A stretch of 56,434 nt of DNA from Caenimonas koreensis DSM 17982 (lineage in GTDB: Bacteria > Pseudomonadota > Gammaproteobacteria > Burkholderiales > Burkholderiaceae_C). Position 1 is the stretch's first letter. The number at the start of each line of letters is the position of its first letter. Shown here one piece after another: positions 17,026-25,976 of the stretch. The translations under genes were made by a program, and so were the position numbers. Location of the stretch: contig NZ_WJBU01000024.1 in assembly GCF_009646335.1 (NCBI RefSeq), forward strand, positions 10,001 through 66,434. Reading direction: 5' to 3'. The notes under the pieces are model-generated. The model had not been told where the DNA came from. It searched no databases and saw only the letters and a program-made list of their open reading frames with translations.

Positions 17026-19179
17026 ATGATCATCTCTCGCCTCCTGTCGCACGGCTTGTCCCGCGCCCTTGCCGGGCTCGCCCTGGCTGCACTCATACCC
17101 GTTGCGGCGCACGCCCAATCTGGCGACAAGGCCATTGTGCAGAGCGAGCGTGTACGCGCCGAGCTGATGGCCCACGCGCCTGACGGTGTCGAGCCCGGCA
17201 AGCAAGTCTGGGTGGGCCTGCAGCTCAAGCACGCCCCCGAGTGGCACACCTACTGGAAGAACTCCGGCGATTCGGGCCTGCCCACGCAAGTGCAGTGGAC
17301 GCTGCCTGCCGGGGTGACAGCCGGCGAAATCGCATGGCCCCTGCCCAAGAAGATCCCGATCGGCCCACTCGCCAACTACGGCTATGAAAACGTGGTGCTG
17401 CTGCCCGTGCCGCTCACCATCGGCAAGGACTTCAAGCCGTCACTGCTCTCGCGCGACCTTGAAGTAAAGCTGAAGGCGCAATGGCTCGTCTGCCGCAAGG
17501 AATGCATTCCCGAAGAAGGCGACTTCACGCTCAAGATTCCCGCCAGCAGCACCACGGCCGGCAACGCGGCTGCATTCCAGGCGAGCTTCGACGCGCAGCC
17601 GAAGGCACTTGCCGGCGAGAGCACTGTCGCCGTCGAACCCACCGCAATCAAGGTGTCGGTCTCTGGTTTGCCGGCTTCCGTTCGGGGCAAGCAACTCGAG
17701 TTCTTCCCCGAAACCAGCGAAGTGATCGAGACCGCAGGCGCCTGGACGCAAGCGTGGCAAGGCGACCGCTGGACTGCGCAGATTCCGTTGTCGCTCCAGC
17801 GCAGCCAGGCTCCGATGGTCATGCCGATCGTGCTGTCGTCAGGCGCCCAGGGCTGGCGTGTCGAAGCGGCAGTGCAAGGCACATGGCCGGCGACGGCGAG
17901 CGCATCCGGCTTGACGCCTGCCATGGAAGCAGCGCTGAAGAGCAGCGCGGCCACGCCTGCTGCAGCGTCGTCAGCGCCGTCCTTGACGTTCGCTGCCGCG
18001 TTGCTCGGCGCACTGCTCGGCGGGCTGATCCTCAACCTCATGCCCTGCGTGTTCCCGATCCTCGCGATCAAGGTTGTGGCGTTCACCAAGCACGCGGACG
18101 ACCGGCGGGGCCACCGCATCGCCGGGCTGGCTTACACCGCAGGCGTCATCGCTTCGTTCGTCGCGCTCGGTGCGGTGATGCTGGCTTTGCGTGCGGCGGG
18201 CGAGCAGCTTGGCTGGGGCTTCCAGCTGCAGTCGCCGGCTGTCGTCGCCGTGCTCGCGGCGCTCTTCACCGTGATCGGCCTGAACCTCGCAGGCGTGTTC
18301 GAGTTCGGCGCATTCCTGCCATCGGGCGTGGCTTCTCTGGAAGCAAAACATCCGGTCGTCAATTCATTCCTGTCGGGCGTGCTGGCTGTGGCAATTGCGT
18401 CGCCATGCACGGCGCCGTTCATGGGCGCGTCGCTCGGCCTGGCCATTGGCCTGCCTGCTGTCCAGGCGTTGTTGATCTTCGCTGCCATCGGCATCGGCAT
18501 GGCGCTGCCCTATCTGGCGGCGAGCTGGGTACCCGCTATTGCGCGGCTGCTCCCCCGCCCCGGCGCGTGGATGGACACGTTCCGCAAGTTCATGGCGTTC
18601 CCGATGTTCGCCACCGTCGCGTGGCTGGTGTGGGTGCTCGGCCAGCAAAGCGGCATCGACGGCGCGGGTGCATTGCTCGCGCTGCTCGTTGGCATGAGCA
18701 TGGTCATCTGGGCACTGACGCTGCAAGGTCGTGCACGAACCATCGTCACCGCCATCTCGCTCGTGCTGGTCGCCATGCTGGGCTGGGCCACAGGCGGCAG
18801 CGTGACGCGCATGCAAACCCAGCAGTTGGCCGCAACCGAAAGCGGCTGGCAGGCTTGGGAGCCGGGCCGTGTTGACCAGATCGTCGCGACGGGCCAGCCC
18901 GTCTTTGTCGACTTCACGGCCGCATGGTGCGTCACGTGCCAGTACAACAAGAAGACCACGCTCTCGAACAAGGACGTGCTGGCTGACCTGGCGGGCAAGA
19001 ACGTCGCCCTGCTGCGCGCCGACTGGACGCGCCGCGATCCAGCCATCACCGCCGCGCTCGGCCAGCTCGGCCGCAATGGCGTGCCGGTCTATGTGTTCTA
19101 CAAGCAGGGCCAGCCGCCGGTCGTGTTGTCGGAAGTCATCGGCGTCGATGAAGTGCGCGCGGTGATCGCGAAGCTTTAG
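17026..19179 (+). CDS. DsbD/ScsB-like thiol:disulfide interchange protein
   Basis: 717 residues from the ATG at 17026, giving a clean signal peptide ending AAHAQS. The periplasmic N-terminal domain has HTYWKNSGDSGLPT and a Cys pair in WLVCRKECIPEEG. The central membrane domain of about eight helices carries the redox Cys residues in NLMPCVFPILAIK and ASPCTAPFMG. The C-terminal thioredoxin domain has AAWCVTCQYNK. Such proteins pass electrons from cytoplasmic thioredoxin to periplasmic thiols. The N-terminal domain is of the long ScsB type rather than E. coli DsbD-alpha. An in-frame TTG at 16981 would spoil the signal peptide. Confidence 0.88.
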   Translation: MIISRLLSHGLSRALAGLALAALIPVAAHAQSGDKAIVQSERVRAELMAHAPDGVEPGKQVWVGLQLKHAPEWHTYWKNSGDSGLPTQVQWTLPAGVTAGEIAWPLPKKIPIGPLANYGYENVVLLPVPLTIGKDFKPSLLSRDLEVKLKAQWLVCRKECIPEEGDFTLKIPASSTTAGNAAAFQASFDAQPKALAGESTVAVEPTAIKVSVSGLPASVRGKQLEFFPETSEVIETAGAWTQAWQGDRWTAQIPLSLQRSQAPMVMPIVLSSGAQGWRVEAAVQGTWPATASASGLTPAMEAALKSSAATPAAASSAPSLTFAAALLGALLGGLILNLMPCVFPILAIKVVAFTKHADDRRGHRIAGLAYTAGVIASFVALGAVMLALRAAGEQLGWGFQLQSPAVVAVLAALFTVIGLNLAGVFEFGAFLPSGVASLEAKHPVVNSFLSGVLAVAIASPCTAPFMGASLGLAIGLPAVQALLIFAAIGIGMALPYLAASWVPAIARLLPRPGAWMDTFRKFMAFPMFATVAWLVWVLGQQSGIDGAGALLALLVGMSMVIWALTLQGRARTIVTAISLVLVAMLGWATGGSVTRMQTQQLAATESGWQAWEPGRVDQIVATGQPVFVDFTAAWCVTCQYNKKTTLSNKDVLADLAGKNVALLRADWTRRDPAITAALGQLGRNGVPVYVFYKQGQPPVVLSEVIGVDEVRAVIAKL

Positions 19180-19198
19180 GACTCGTACACTGGGGCGC

Positions 19199-19690
19199 AT
19201 GAATTCCATCAGCGAATTGCGCCGCATTCTGGGCACCTGCAAGACGATCGCGATCGTCGGCCTGTCGCCGCAGTGGCACCGCCCCAGCTTCTTCGTGGCC
19301 AAGTACGCGCAGGCGCACGGCTACCGCGTGGTGCCCGTCAATCCGTCAGCGACGCAAATCCTCGGCGAGCCTTGCTACCCGAGCGTGACGGCTGCCGCAC
19401 AAGCACTCGCTGCGCAGGGGCAAAAGATCGACATGGTCGACTGCTTTCGCCGCACCGAAGACATCGGCCCCATCGCCGACGAAGCCATCGCCATCGGCGC
19501 GAAGTGCCTGTGGCAACAGATTGGTGTCGTCAATGAAGAAGCAGCCGCCAAGGCCCGCGCTGCCGGGCTCGACACCGTGATGGACCGCTGCGTGAAGATC
19601 GAACATGCGCGCCTGTTCGGCGGGCTCAACTGGGCCGGCGTGAACACGAAAGTCATTTCGTCGCGCCGCCCGCAACAACTGCCTTATTGA
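19199..19690 (+). CDS. CoA-binding domain protein (YccU-like)
   Basis: 163 residues forming a Rossmann-type CoA-binding domain: IAIVGLSPQWHRPSFFVAKY at the nucleotide loop, then YRVVPVNP, MVDCFRR and CLWQQIGVVNEEA, all in the expected order for the YccU family related to the succinyl-CoA synthetase alpha N-terminus. Ligand binding is expected; cellular role is unknown. It lies 19 bp after the dsbD-like gene and 21 bp before metY on the same strand, so the three genes are probably one transcript. In many proteobacteria a gene of this type sits next to metY. Confidence 0.85.
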   Translation: MNSISELRRILGTCKTIAIVGLSPQWHRPSFFVAKYAQAHGYRVVPVNPSATQILGEPCYPSVTAAAQALAAQGQKIDMVDCFRRTEDIGPIADEAIAIGAKCLWQQIGVVNEEAAAKARAAGLDTVMDRCVKIEHARLFGGLNWAGVNTKVISSRRPQQLPY

Positions 19691-19711
19691 GCCGGCCGCG
19701 ACACAGTAACC

Positions 19712-21043
19712 ATGAGCCCAGACCACAAAGATCACGAATACGGTTTCGGCACGCGTGCCATTCATGCGGGCGCCATTCCCGACCCCGTCACCGGTGCGCG
19801 CGCCACGCCGATTCACCAGACCACGAGCTTCGTGTTCGACTCCGCCGACCACGCGGCCAGCCTGTTCAACCTGCAGACGTTCGGCAACGTGTACAGCCGC
19901 ATCAGCAACCCCACCGTGGCGGTGCTGGAAGAGCGCGTGGCATCGCTCGAAGGCGGGCGCGCAGCACTCGCGTGCGCCACTGGCATGGCAGCGCAGATGA
20001 CAGCGCTGCTGGCCATCTTGAAGAACGGCGACCACATCGTTGCTGCTTCCACGCTGTACGGCGGCAGCATCGGCCAGCTGGGCATCGGCTTCTCGCGCCT
20101 GGGCATCGAAACGACGTTTGTCGACCCGCAAGACACGGAGAATTTCCGTCGCGCGATCCGGCCCAACACGCGCGCCGTTTACGGCGAAACGATCGGCAAT
20201 CCGCTGGTCAACGTGCTCGACATCGAGGCCGTCGCCACCGTCGCACATGACCACGGCATCCCGCTCGTGATCGACAACACTGTGGCCAGCCCGTACCTGT
20301 GCAACCCGTTTGCTTTCGGCGCCGACATCGTCGTGCACAGCGCAACGAAGTACCTCGGCGGGCACGGCACGACGATGGCGGGCGTGGTCGTCGAATCCGG
20401 CAAGTTCGACTGGGGCTCGCCCCAGTCGCGCGACAAGTTCCCGGAGATGCTGGAGCCCAGCCGCGCGTATCACGGTGTGAAGTTCTACGAAACGTTCGGC
20501 GACTTCGGCTACACGATGAAGGCGCGCATGGAGGTCAACCGCACCTTCGGCGCGACGCTGTCGCCGCTCAACGCGTGGCTGATCCTGCAAGGCATCGAGA
20601 CGCTGCACTTGCGCATGCAGGCGCACTGCCGCAATGCAATGCAAGTGGCGCAATTTCTCGAACAGCATCCGCTGGTGAGCTGGGTCAATTACCCCGGCCT
20701 GGCAACATCACCACATCACGCACTCGCGAAAAAGCAGTTCCGCACGATCGACGGCGCACCGGGCTGCTCAGGCATCCTCACCTTCGGCATCAAGGCAGCG
20801 GATGCAGCACGCGCAGGCGAGCGCTTCATCGACGCGTGCGAATTCATGAGCCACCTGGCCAACATCGGCGACGCGAAAACGCTGGTGATTCACCCCGCAT
20901 CAACCACGCATCGGCAGTTGAGCGAAGACGAGTTGCAGCGCGCGGGCGTACGGCCAGACATGATCCGCCTGTCCGTCGGCATCGAAGACGCGCAGGACAT
21001 CCTGTGGGATATCGACCAGGCGCTGAAGCAGGCCGTTGCGTGA
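19712..21043 (+). CDS. metY: O-acetylhomoserine aminocarboxypropyltransferase (sulfhydrylase)
   Basis: 443 residues of the Cys/Met metabolism PLP enzyme family. The N-terminus has TRAIHAGAIPDPVTGARATPIHQTTSF in two adjoining segments, then NVYSRISNPT. The PLP lysine lies in HSATKYLGGHGT (about residue 213). The long insert typical of MetY rather than MetB or MetC is present. It joins O-acetylhomoserine with sulfide to make homocysteine in methionine synthesis. The start ATG at 19712 is 21 bp after the CoA-binding gene. A 267-bp inverted-repeat element begins 6 bp after its stop codon. Confidence 0.9.
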   Translation: MSPDHKDHEYGFGTRAIHAGAIPDPVTGARATPIHQTTSFVFDSADHAASLFNLQTFGNVYSRISNPTVAVLEERVASLEGGRAALACATGMAAQMTALLAILKNGDHIVAASTLYGGSIGQLGIGFSRLGIETTFVDPQDTENFRRAIRPNTRAVYGETIGNPLVNVLDIEAVATVAHDHGIPLVIDNTVASPYLCNPFAFGADIVVHSATKYLGGHGTTMAGVVVESGKFDWGSPQSRDKFPEMLEPSRAYHGVKFYETFGDFGYTMKARMEVNRTFGATLSPLNAWLILQGIETLHLRMQAHCRNAMQVAQFLEQHPLVSWVNYPGLATSPHHALAKKQFRTIDGAPGCSGILTFGIKAADAARAGERFIDACEFMSHLANIGDAKTLVIHPASTTHRQLSEDELQRAGVRPDMIRLSVGIEDAQDILWDIDQALKQAVA

Positions 21044-21049
21044 GGCGCC

Positions 21050-21316
21050 AGGGCCTGTTAACACTAGTTATGGCTGCGCGTTGCCACCAAAAGGGTTCAG
21101 GCGCTAGGCGCGAAACACGGACAGGGGCAATCCCCGTTCGTGTTTCGCAACAACGCGGATGGGCCCTTTTGGTGGCAACCCGGAGGGAACGTGGCCAGAA
21201 CCGCGCCACTCCACGTTGCGCTCCTAGGCAAGGCACAAGCCTTGCCGTCGTCCCGCGCCTTGATTGGCGCGGTTCTGGCCGCGTTCGCGCAGCCATAACT
21301 AGTGTTAACAGGCCCT
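21050..21316. repeat. 267-bp nested inverted-repeat element (MITE-like)
   Basis: Perfect 31-bp terminal inverted repeats lie at 21050-21080 and 21286-21316, outer end AGGGCCTGTTAACACTAG. Inside are two further hairpin arms. Arm A is closed by a perfect 16-bp repeat (21080-21095 with 21164-21179; GTTGCCACCAAAAGGG) and has a second inner stem of GCGAAACACG type. Arm B (21187-21286) is closed by GAACGtGGCCAGAACCGC with its near-complement, and has a GGCAAGGC-ACAA-GCCTTGCC tip at 21227-21246. The whole element can fold into a three-way junction. It has no open reading frame and no clear target-site duplication. It fills the gap between two convergent genes and ends inside the stop codon of the second. 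It could be a non-autonomous transposon, a structured repeat, or a two-way terminator. Confidence 0.85.
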
Positions 21317-22406
21317 AGCGCTTGACCAGCCAGTAGAACAAGCCTGCGATAGGAACGCGCTGGTCCTCGCGCACGGCGTGCTGTTCAACCGACTGGATAT
21401 CGAAACCGTTGGCTGCCGCCAGCCTCTCGATATAGGCCGCCGAATGCGCGTACCGGAAGCTGCGGCGCAGCACCAGATCCCTGGCGGCTTGCGCCTCCAC
21501 TGAGAAGCAGAACACGCCGCCCGGCTTCATCGCCGCCGCAACACGCGCAAACGCTGATTCAAGCGCGCCGACGTAAATGAACACATCGGCGGCGATCACC
21601 AGGTCGTAATGCGCAGCCACATCGCGAAGGAACACGACGATGTCTGCCTCGGTCACCTCGTCGTAAACGCCGCGCGCCTGCGCTTGCCGCACCATGTTCG
21701 GCGACAAGTCCACGCCGTCAAGATGTCGAACGCTCTCGCGCAGCAACACGCCGCACAGGCCCGTGCCGCAACCCAGGTCCAGCGCGCATTCGAACCTGCG
21801 CCCTGCCCTGGCAAGCCCTGCTGCCAACACCTGCGGCGCCTGGTACTTCAGCACTTCAACGAGATGCTTCTCAAAGCCATCGGCGTAGTGGTCAAAGAGC
21901 GACTGCACATACTGCGGCGGCGGCGCGTCAGGCGTAGCACTGCCCTCTATGCCCGCGATATAGAAGCCCAGCAATTCGCTGTCGGCCCCGTGGGCGATCG
22001 CGGTCCGGTACGACTGCACAGCCCCGGCCGCATCGCCCAGGTCGCGCAGCACAGTGCCGCGCAGCGTCCATGCGGCGCCCAGCTTCGGGTTGATGGCAAG
22101 CGCGCGCTCAATGGCGGCTAGCGCGTCGCGCGGCTTGCCCAGTTCAGCCAGCGCCATCGCCCGGTGGCCCAGCGCGTCGGTGTTGTCGGGGTCAGCCACC
22201 AGCGCCTCGTCCAGAAGCGCCAGCGCTTCATCGCCACGACCCAGCTTCAGGCGGGTGGCACCCAGGTTGGTCAGCGTTGAAGGCCGGCCCGGCGCCAACG
22301 CAAGCGATGCCGTGAAGTTGCGCTCGGCGCTCTCGAAGCGCCGGCCCTGATAGTCACTGACGCCTGCAAGAAAGAAGTCGCGCGCCTGTTCGAGTTGAGG
22401 GTCCAT
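21315..22406 (-). CDS. TPR-repeat SAM-dependent methyltransferase
   Basis: 363 residues. The N-terminal part (about 1-150) has four tetratricopeptide units, seen in repeats such as [20 protein letters not shown] and [20 protein letters not shown]. The C-terminal part is a class I methyltransferase with the SAM motif [12 protein letters not shown] near residue 213 and [12 protein letters not shown] linker with [17 protein letters not shown] joins the two, as in many predicted TPR methyltransferases; the substrate is unknown. The TAG stop is formed partly by the inverted-repeat element, so the original C-terminus may have been changed. It is divergent from hemE. Confidence 0.85.
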   Translation of the reverse strand: MDPQLEQARDFFLAGVSDYQGRRFESAERNFTASLALAPGRPSTLTNLGATRLKLGRGDEALALLDEALVADPDNTDALGHRAMALAELGKPRDALAAIERALAINPKLGAAWTLRGTVLRDLGDAAGAVQSYRTAIAHGADSELLGFYIAGIEGSATPDAPPPQYVQSLFDHYADGFEKHLVEVLKYQAPQVLAAGLARAGRRFECALDLGCGTGLCGVLLRESVRHLDGVDLSPNMVRQAQARGVYDEVTEADIVVFLRDVAAHYDLVIAADVFIYVGALESAFARVAAAMKPGGVFCFSVEAQAARDLVLRRSFRYAHSAAYIERLAAANGFDIQSVEQHAVREDQRVPIAGLFYWLVKR

Positions 22407-22479
22407 GGCTGGCGATCATAGGCAAGCGGGCGGCAGGCAGGTGGCAAAACGGCGCGCCCAACTGCGCGACAATGGCCTC

Positions 22480-23586
22480 ATGACTTTCGCCCCTTTGCGC
22501 AACGACACATTCCTGCGCGCCTGCATGCGCCAGGCCACCGCCCACACCCCCGTCTGGCTGATGCGCCAGGCAGGCCGCTATCTTCCGGAATACCGCGAAA
22601 CACGCGCGCGTGCCGGCAGCTTCATGGGCCTGGCCACCAATGTGGACTACGCAACTGAAGTCACGCTGCAGCCACTGGAGCGCTACAACCTTGACGCCGC
22701 GATTCTTTTCTCGGACATCCTCACCGTTCCTGACGCCATGGGCCTGGGCCTGAGCTTCGCGCTCGGCGAGGGCCCGAAGTTCGCGTCACCCGTGCGCGAC
22801 GAAGCGGCCGTGCACGCGCTGCGCACACCCGACCTCGACAAGCTGCGCTACGTGTTCGACGCCGTGACCTCCATCCGCAAGGCGCTCGACGGCCGCGTGC
22901 CCCTCATCGGCTTTTCGGGCAGCCCGTGGACGCTGGCCTGCTACATGGTCGAAGGCTCCGGCTCGGACGACTATCGCCTCGTCAAGACGATGCTCTACAG
23001 CCGCCCTGACCTGATGCACCACATGCTGCAGATCAACGCGGATGCAGTGGCCGCGTACCTCAACGCGCAAATCGACGCCGGCGCGCAGGCCGTGATGATC
23101 TTCGACAGCTGGGGCGGCGTGCTGGCCGACGGCGCCTTCCAGGAATTCAGCCTGGCCTACACGGCCCGGGTGCTCAAGCAGCTCAAGCGCTCGTTTGATG
23201 GCGTGGTCGTTCCACGCATCGTCTTCACCAAGGGCGGCGGCCTGTGGCTCGACGAGATGAAGTCACTCGACTGCGATGCGCTGGGCGTCGACTGGACAGT
23301 GAACCTGCAGCGCGCGCGTGCGCAGGTCGGCTCAGCCAAGGCACTTCAAGGCAACCTCGACCCCAACAGCCTGTTCGCGCCACCGGCCCAAGTGCGGGCA
23401 GAAGCGATCAAGGTGCTCGACAGTTTCGGCGCGCCGCACGTCGGTGAAGGAGCCGGCCCGAGCCTGGTCTTCAACCTCGGCCACGGCATCAGCCAGCACA
23501 CGCCGCCAGACAACGTGAAGGTGCTCGTTGACGCCGTCCACGAGCACTCCATCGCCCAACGGGCGGCTGCCAAGCGCACGCGCTGA
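22480..23586 (+). CDS. hemE: Uroporphyrinogen decarboxylase
   Basis: 368 residues with the HemE signatures [17 protein letters not shown] (residues about 24-40) and [16 protein letters not shown]. The active-site aspartate lies in the [13 protein letters not shown] segment. It decarboxylates the four acetate side chains of uroporphyrinogen III in heme synthesis and acts as a cytoplasmic dimer. The ATG at 22480 gives the standard N-terminus ([13 protein letters not shown]); the frame is open 25 codons further but without conserved sequence. The next gene, priA, follows after a 344-bp AT-richer gap. Confidence 0.95.
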   Translation: MTFAPLRNDTFLRACMRQATAHTPVWLMRQAGRYLPEYRETRARAGSFMGLATNVDYATEVTLQPLERYNLDAAILFSDILTVPDAMGLGLSFALGEGPKFASPVRDEAAVHALRTPDLDKLRYVFDAVTSIRKALDGRVPLIGFSGSPWTLACYMVEGSGSDDYRLVKTMLYSRPDLMHHMLQINADAVAAYLNAQIDAGAQAVMIFDSWGGVLADGAFQEFSLAYTARVLKQLKRSFDGVVVPRIVFTKGGGLWLDEMKSLDCDALGVDWTVNLQRARAQVGSAKALQGNLDPNSLFAPPAQVRAEAIKVLDSFGAPHVGEGAGPSLVFNLGHGISQHTPPDNVKVLVDAVHEHSIAQRAAAKRTR

Positions 23587-23930
23587 ACGTTCGTCATCAG
23601 GGAGTTCCCTAGCACATCCGGTTTGCAAAAAGTTTGCCAGCCACTTGACTTATGCACAAAACGCGTGCGGCAGGTAGCGCCGGACGCAGCGGATTGCTAC
23701 AAAACCCATAGCGATGCTAAGTTGTTGATTTGTAAGGAGTTCTGTTCTTGTGCATATTTTGCATGGATGCGCCAACTGCTTGATTTTTCAGGCTCCGCGG
23801 GCTTGCGGCGACGATCTATCAACAAAGTTATCCACAAAAATCGGCGTTTGAGCCAAAGCTGATTGGATTCAAGCACTTACAGCTGATTTCGCAATTTTTT
23901 CTGAAGAACATCGGCCAACTACGGCACACC
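23587..23930. other. AT-richer gap with DnaA-box-like 9-mers
   Basis: This 344-bp gap between hemE and priA has no convincing gene. It is clearly richer in A+T than its surroundings. It holds a consensus DnaA box TTATCCACA at 23828-23836, a one-mismatch box TTATGCACA at 23650-23658, and an inverted related 9-mer TGTGCATAT at 23749-23757. A 79-codon reading frame here lacks any protein-like features. The priA promoter must lie in this segment. The boxes could titrate DnaA, regulate priA, or mark an origin; which of these holds cannot be told from the window. Confidence 0.55.
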
Positions 23931-25976
23931 ATGACCCATCGGCTCGCCGTTGTCGTCCCGACCCCCGCGCACAGCACGATTGCCGGGCCACTCAGCTACC
24001 TAAGTGAGCTTCCACTGTCGCCGGGCAGCCTCGTGCGAGTGCCTTTGGGCAAGCGCGAGGTGCTCGGTGTGGTGTGGGATCTCCCGTCGGATCAGGCTCA
24101 GGCCGCGCAAGATATCGAGCTCAAGCCGGTCGCGGGCAGCCTGCAGGGCATTGCGCCGCTCGGCGCGGCCTGGCGACAGCTCGTTACCTTTTCGTCTGCC
24201 TACTACCAGCGCGGGCTGGGCGAAGTGGCGCTCGCCGGCCTGCCGCCGCAGCTGCGCGACCTCAACACCGTGCAGCTCGCGCGCCGGCTCAAGCGCACTG
24301 CAGCCGCGCACGATCACGTCACGGCAGCAGCACCCGAATTGACTGCGCAGCAAAAGCAGGCACTGGCTGACATCGAGGCCGCAAGCGGCCCGTTCCTGCT
24401 GTTCGGCGCCACGGGCAGCGGCAAGACCGAGGTGTACCTGCACGCCGTGGCCGACGCACTTGCGCGCGATGCCAATGCACAGGCGCTGGTCATGGTTCCG
24501 GAAATCAACCTCACGCCGCAATTGCAGGCGCGCTTTGTCGAACGCTTTGGCGAGGCGAATGTCGTCGCCATGAACAGCGGCATGACAAATCCGCAGCGCC
24601 TGAAGAGCTGGCTTGCAGCGCACACCGGCACTGCACGCATCGTGCTCGGCACACGCATGGCCGTGTTTGCATCGATGCCGCACCTGAGGCTGATCGTTGT
24701 CGATGAGGAGCATGACCCGAGCTACAAGCAGCAGGAAGGCGCACGCTATTCCGCACGTGACCTGGCGGTGATGCGCGGCAAGATCGAAGGCGCCAAGGTC
24801 ATCCTCGGCTCCGCAACGCCATCGCTCGAGAGCTGGCACGCCAGCGAAACGGGGCGCTACCAGCGCATCGAGATGCCTGCACGTGTTGGCCAGCACGCGG
24901 TGTTTCCGGCGGTGCGGCTGGTGGACATGAACCTGCAGCCCAAAAAGGCCGTGTTCTCGCCGCAGTTGCTGGGCGCCATTCAGGAGCGCATCGCGCGCGG
25001 CGAGCAGTCGCTCGTGTTCCTCAACCGCCGCGGCTATGCGCCGGTGCTCGCCTGCACTTCTTGCGACTGGAAGAGCGAGTGCCCCAACTGCAGTGCATAC
25101 CGCGTGTTCCACAAGATCGACCGCTCGCTGCGCTGCCACCACTGCGGCTTTGCCGAACGCGTGCCGCGGTCATGCCCGGTATGTGGCAACGTCGATATCG
25201 CGCCCGTGGGTCGCGGCACGGAGCGGCTCGAAGAACACCTGGGCGAGTTACTGGCAGACATCCGCCATGCTGACGGGCAGCCTGTGCGCATCGCGCGCAT
25301 GGACGCCGACAGCACGCGACTGAAAGGCTCGCTCGAAGAGCAACTGGCGCGCGTGCATGCCGGCGATGTGGATGTGCTGGTCGGCACACAGATGGTGACC
25401 AAGGGCCATGACTTCCGCCGCATCACGCTGGTGGCGGCGCTCAACGCCGATTCGGCGCTGTTCTCCAGCGACTTTCGTGCGCCTGAGCGATTGTTCTCGT
25501 TACTGCTGCAAGCCGCAGGCCGCGCGGGCCGCGATGCAACGCAGGCAGCCGCCAGCGAAATGTGGGTGCAGACGTTTCATCCCACGCACCCGCTGTTCGG
25601 CGCCTTGCGCAAACATGACTACCCCACGTTTGCCGCGCAGCAGTTGAAGGAGCGCCAGCAAGCCGGAATGCCGCCTTTCGGCTTCCAGGCGCTGCTGCGC
25701 GCCGATGCACGCACACAAGAGGCGGCGCAGTCCTTCCTGAATGCAGCCAGCGAGCAGGCCGCGGGCCTCGCCGACTTCGACCGTGTGACGATCTACTCGG
25801 CCGTGCCGATGACGGTGCAGCGCGTGGCGAATGTCGAGCGCGCGCAAATGCTCATTGAAAGCCAGCACCGGATCGCACTACAGCGCTTCCTTGCTGCATG
25901 GCAACCGGTGCTGCACGCCACGCGTGAAAAAGGCCTGATCCGCTGGGCGGTTGATGTGGACCCGCTGACGATCTAA
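23931..25976 (+). CDS. priA: Primosomal protein N' (PriA helicase)
   Basis: 681 residues of a superfamily 2 DNA helicase that restarts stalled replication forks. After an N-terminal fork-binding domain come Walker A GATGSGKTE (about residue 160), the DEEH box in VVDEEHDPSYKQQEG (about 258) with the aromatic-rich loop, and the zinc region between residues about 375 and 425 with CTSC, CPNC, CHHC and CPVC pairs. Motifs for the second RecA lobe follow (GTQMVTKGHDF, LLQAAGRAGR). Length is slightly short of E. coli PriA but complete. Its stop codon overlaps the convergent rsmI stop by four bases. Confidence 0.94.
   Translation: MTHRLAVVVPTPAHSTIAGPLSYLSELPLSPGSLVRVPLGKREVLGVVWDLPSDQAQAAQDIELKPVAGSLQGIAPLGAAWRQLVTFSSAYYQRGLGEVALAGLPPQLRDLNTVQLARRLKRTAAAHDHVTAAAPELTAQQKQALADIEAASGPFLLFGATGSGKTEVYLHAVADALARDANAQALVMVPEINLTPQLQARFVERFGEANVVAMNSGMTNPQRLKSWLAAHTGTARIVLGTRMAVFASMPHLRLIVVDEEHDPSYKQQEGARYSARDLAVMRGKIEGAKVILGSATPSLESWHASETGRYQRIEMPARVGQHAVFPAVRLVDMNLQPKKAVFSPQLLGAIQERIARGEQSLVFLNRRGYAPVLACTSCDWKSECPNCSAYRVFHKIDRSLRCHHCGFAERVPRSCPVCGNVDIAPVGRGTERLEEHLGELLADIRHADGQPVRIARMDADSTRLKGSLEEQLARVHAGDVDVLVGTQMVTKGHDFRRITLVAALNADSALFSSDFRAPERLFSLLLQAAGRAGRDATQAAASEMWVQTFHPTHPLFGALRKHDYPTFAAQQLKERQQAGMPPFGFQALLRADARTQEAAQSFLNAASEQAAGLADFDRVTIYSAVPMTVQRVANVERAQMLIESQHRIALQRFLAAWQPVLHATREKGLIRWAVDVDPLTI

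Noticed and set aside
18364..19302. 312-codon minus-strand frame under the dsbD-like gene
   Set aside because: Lies antisense to the membrane and thioredoxin domains of a complete gene; no protein features.
19691..19711. SAM or other riboswitch ahead of metY
   Set aside because: The gap to the upstream gene is only 21 bp, too short for a riboswitch.
23623..23862. 79-codon frame between hemE and priA
   Set aside because: No ribosome-binding site, odd composition, and it overlaps the DnaA-box-like sites and the likely priA promoter region.
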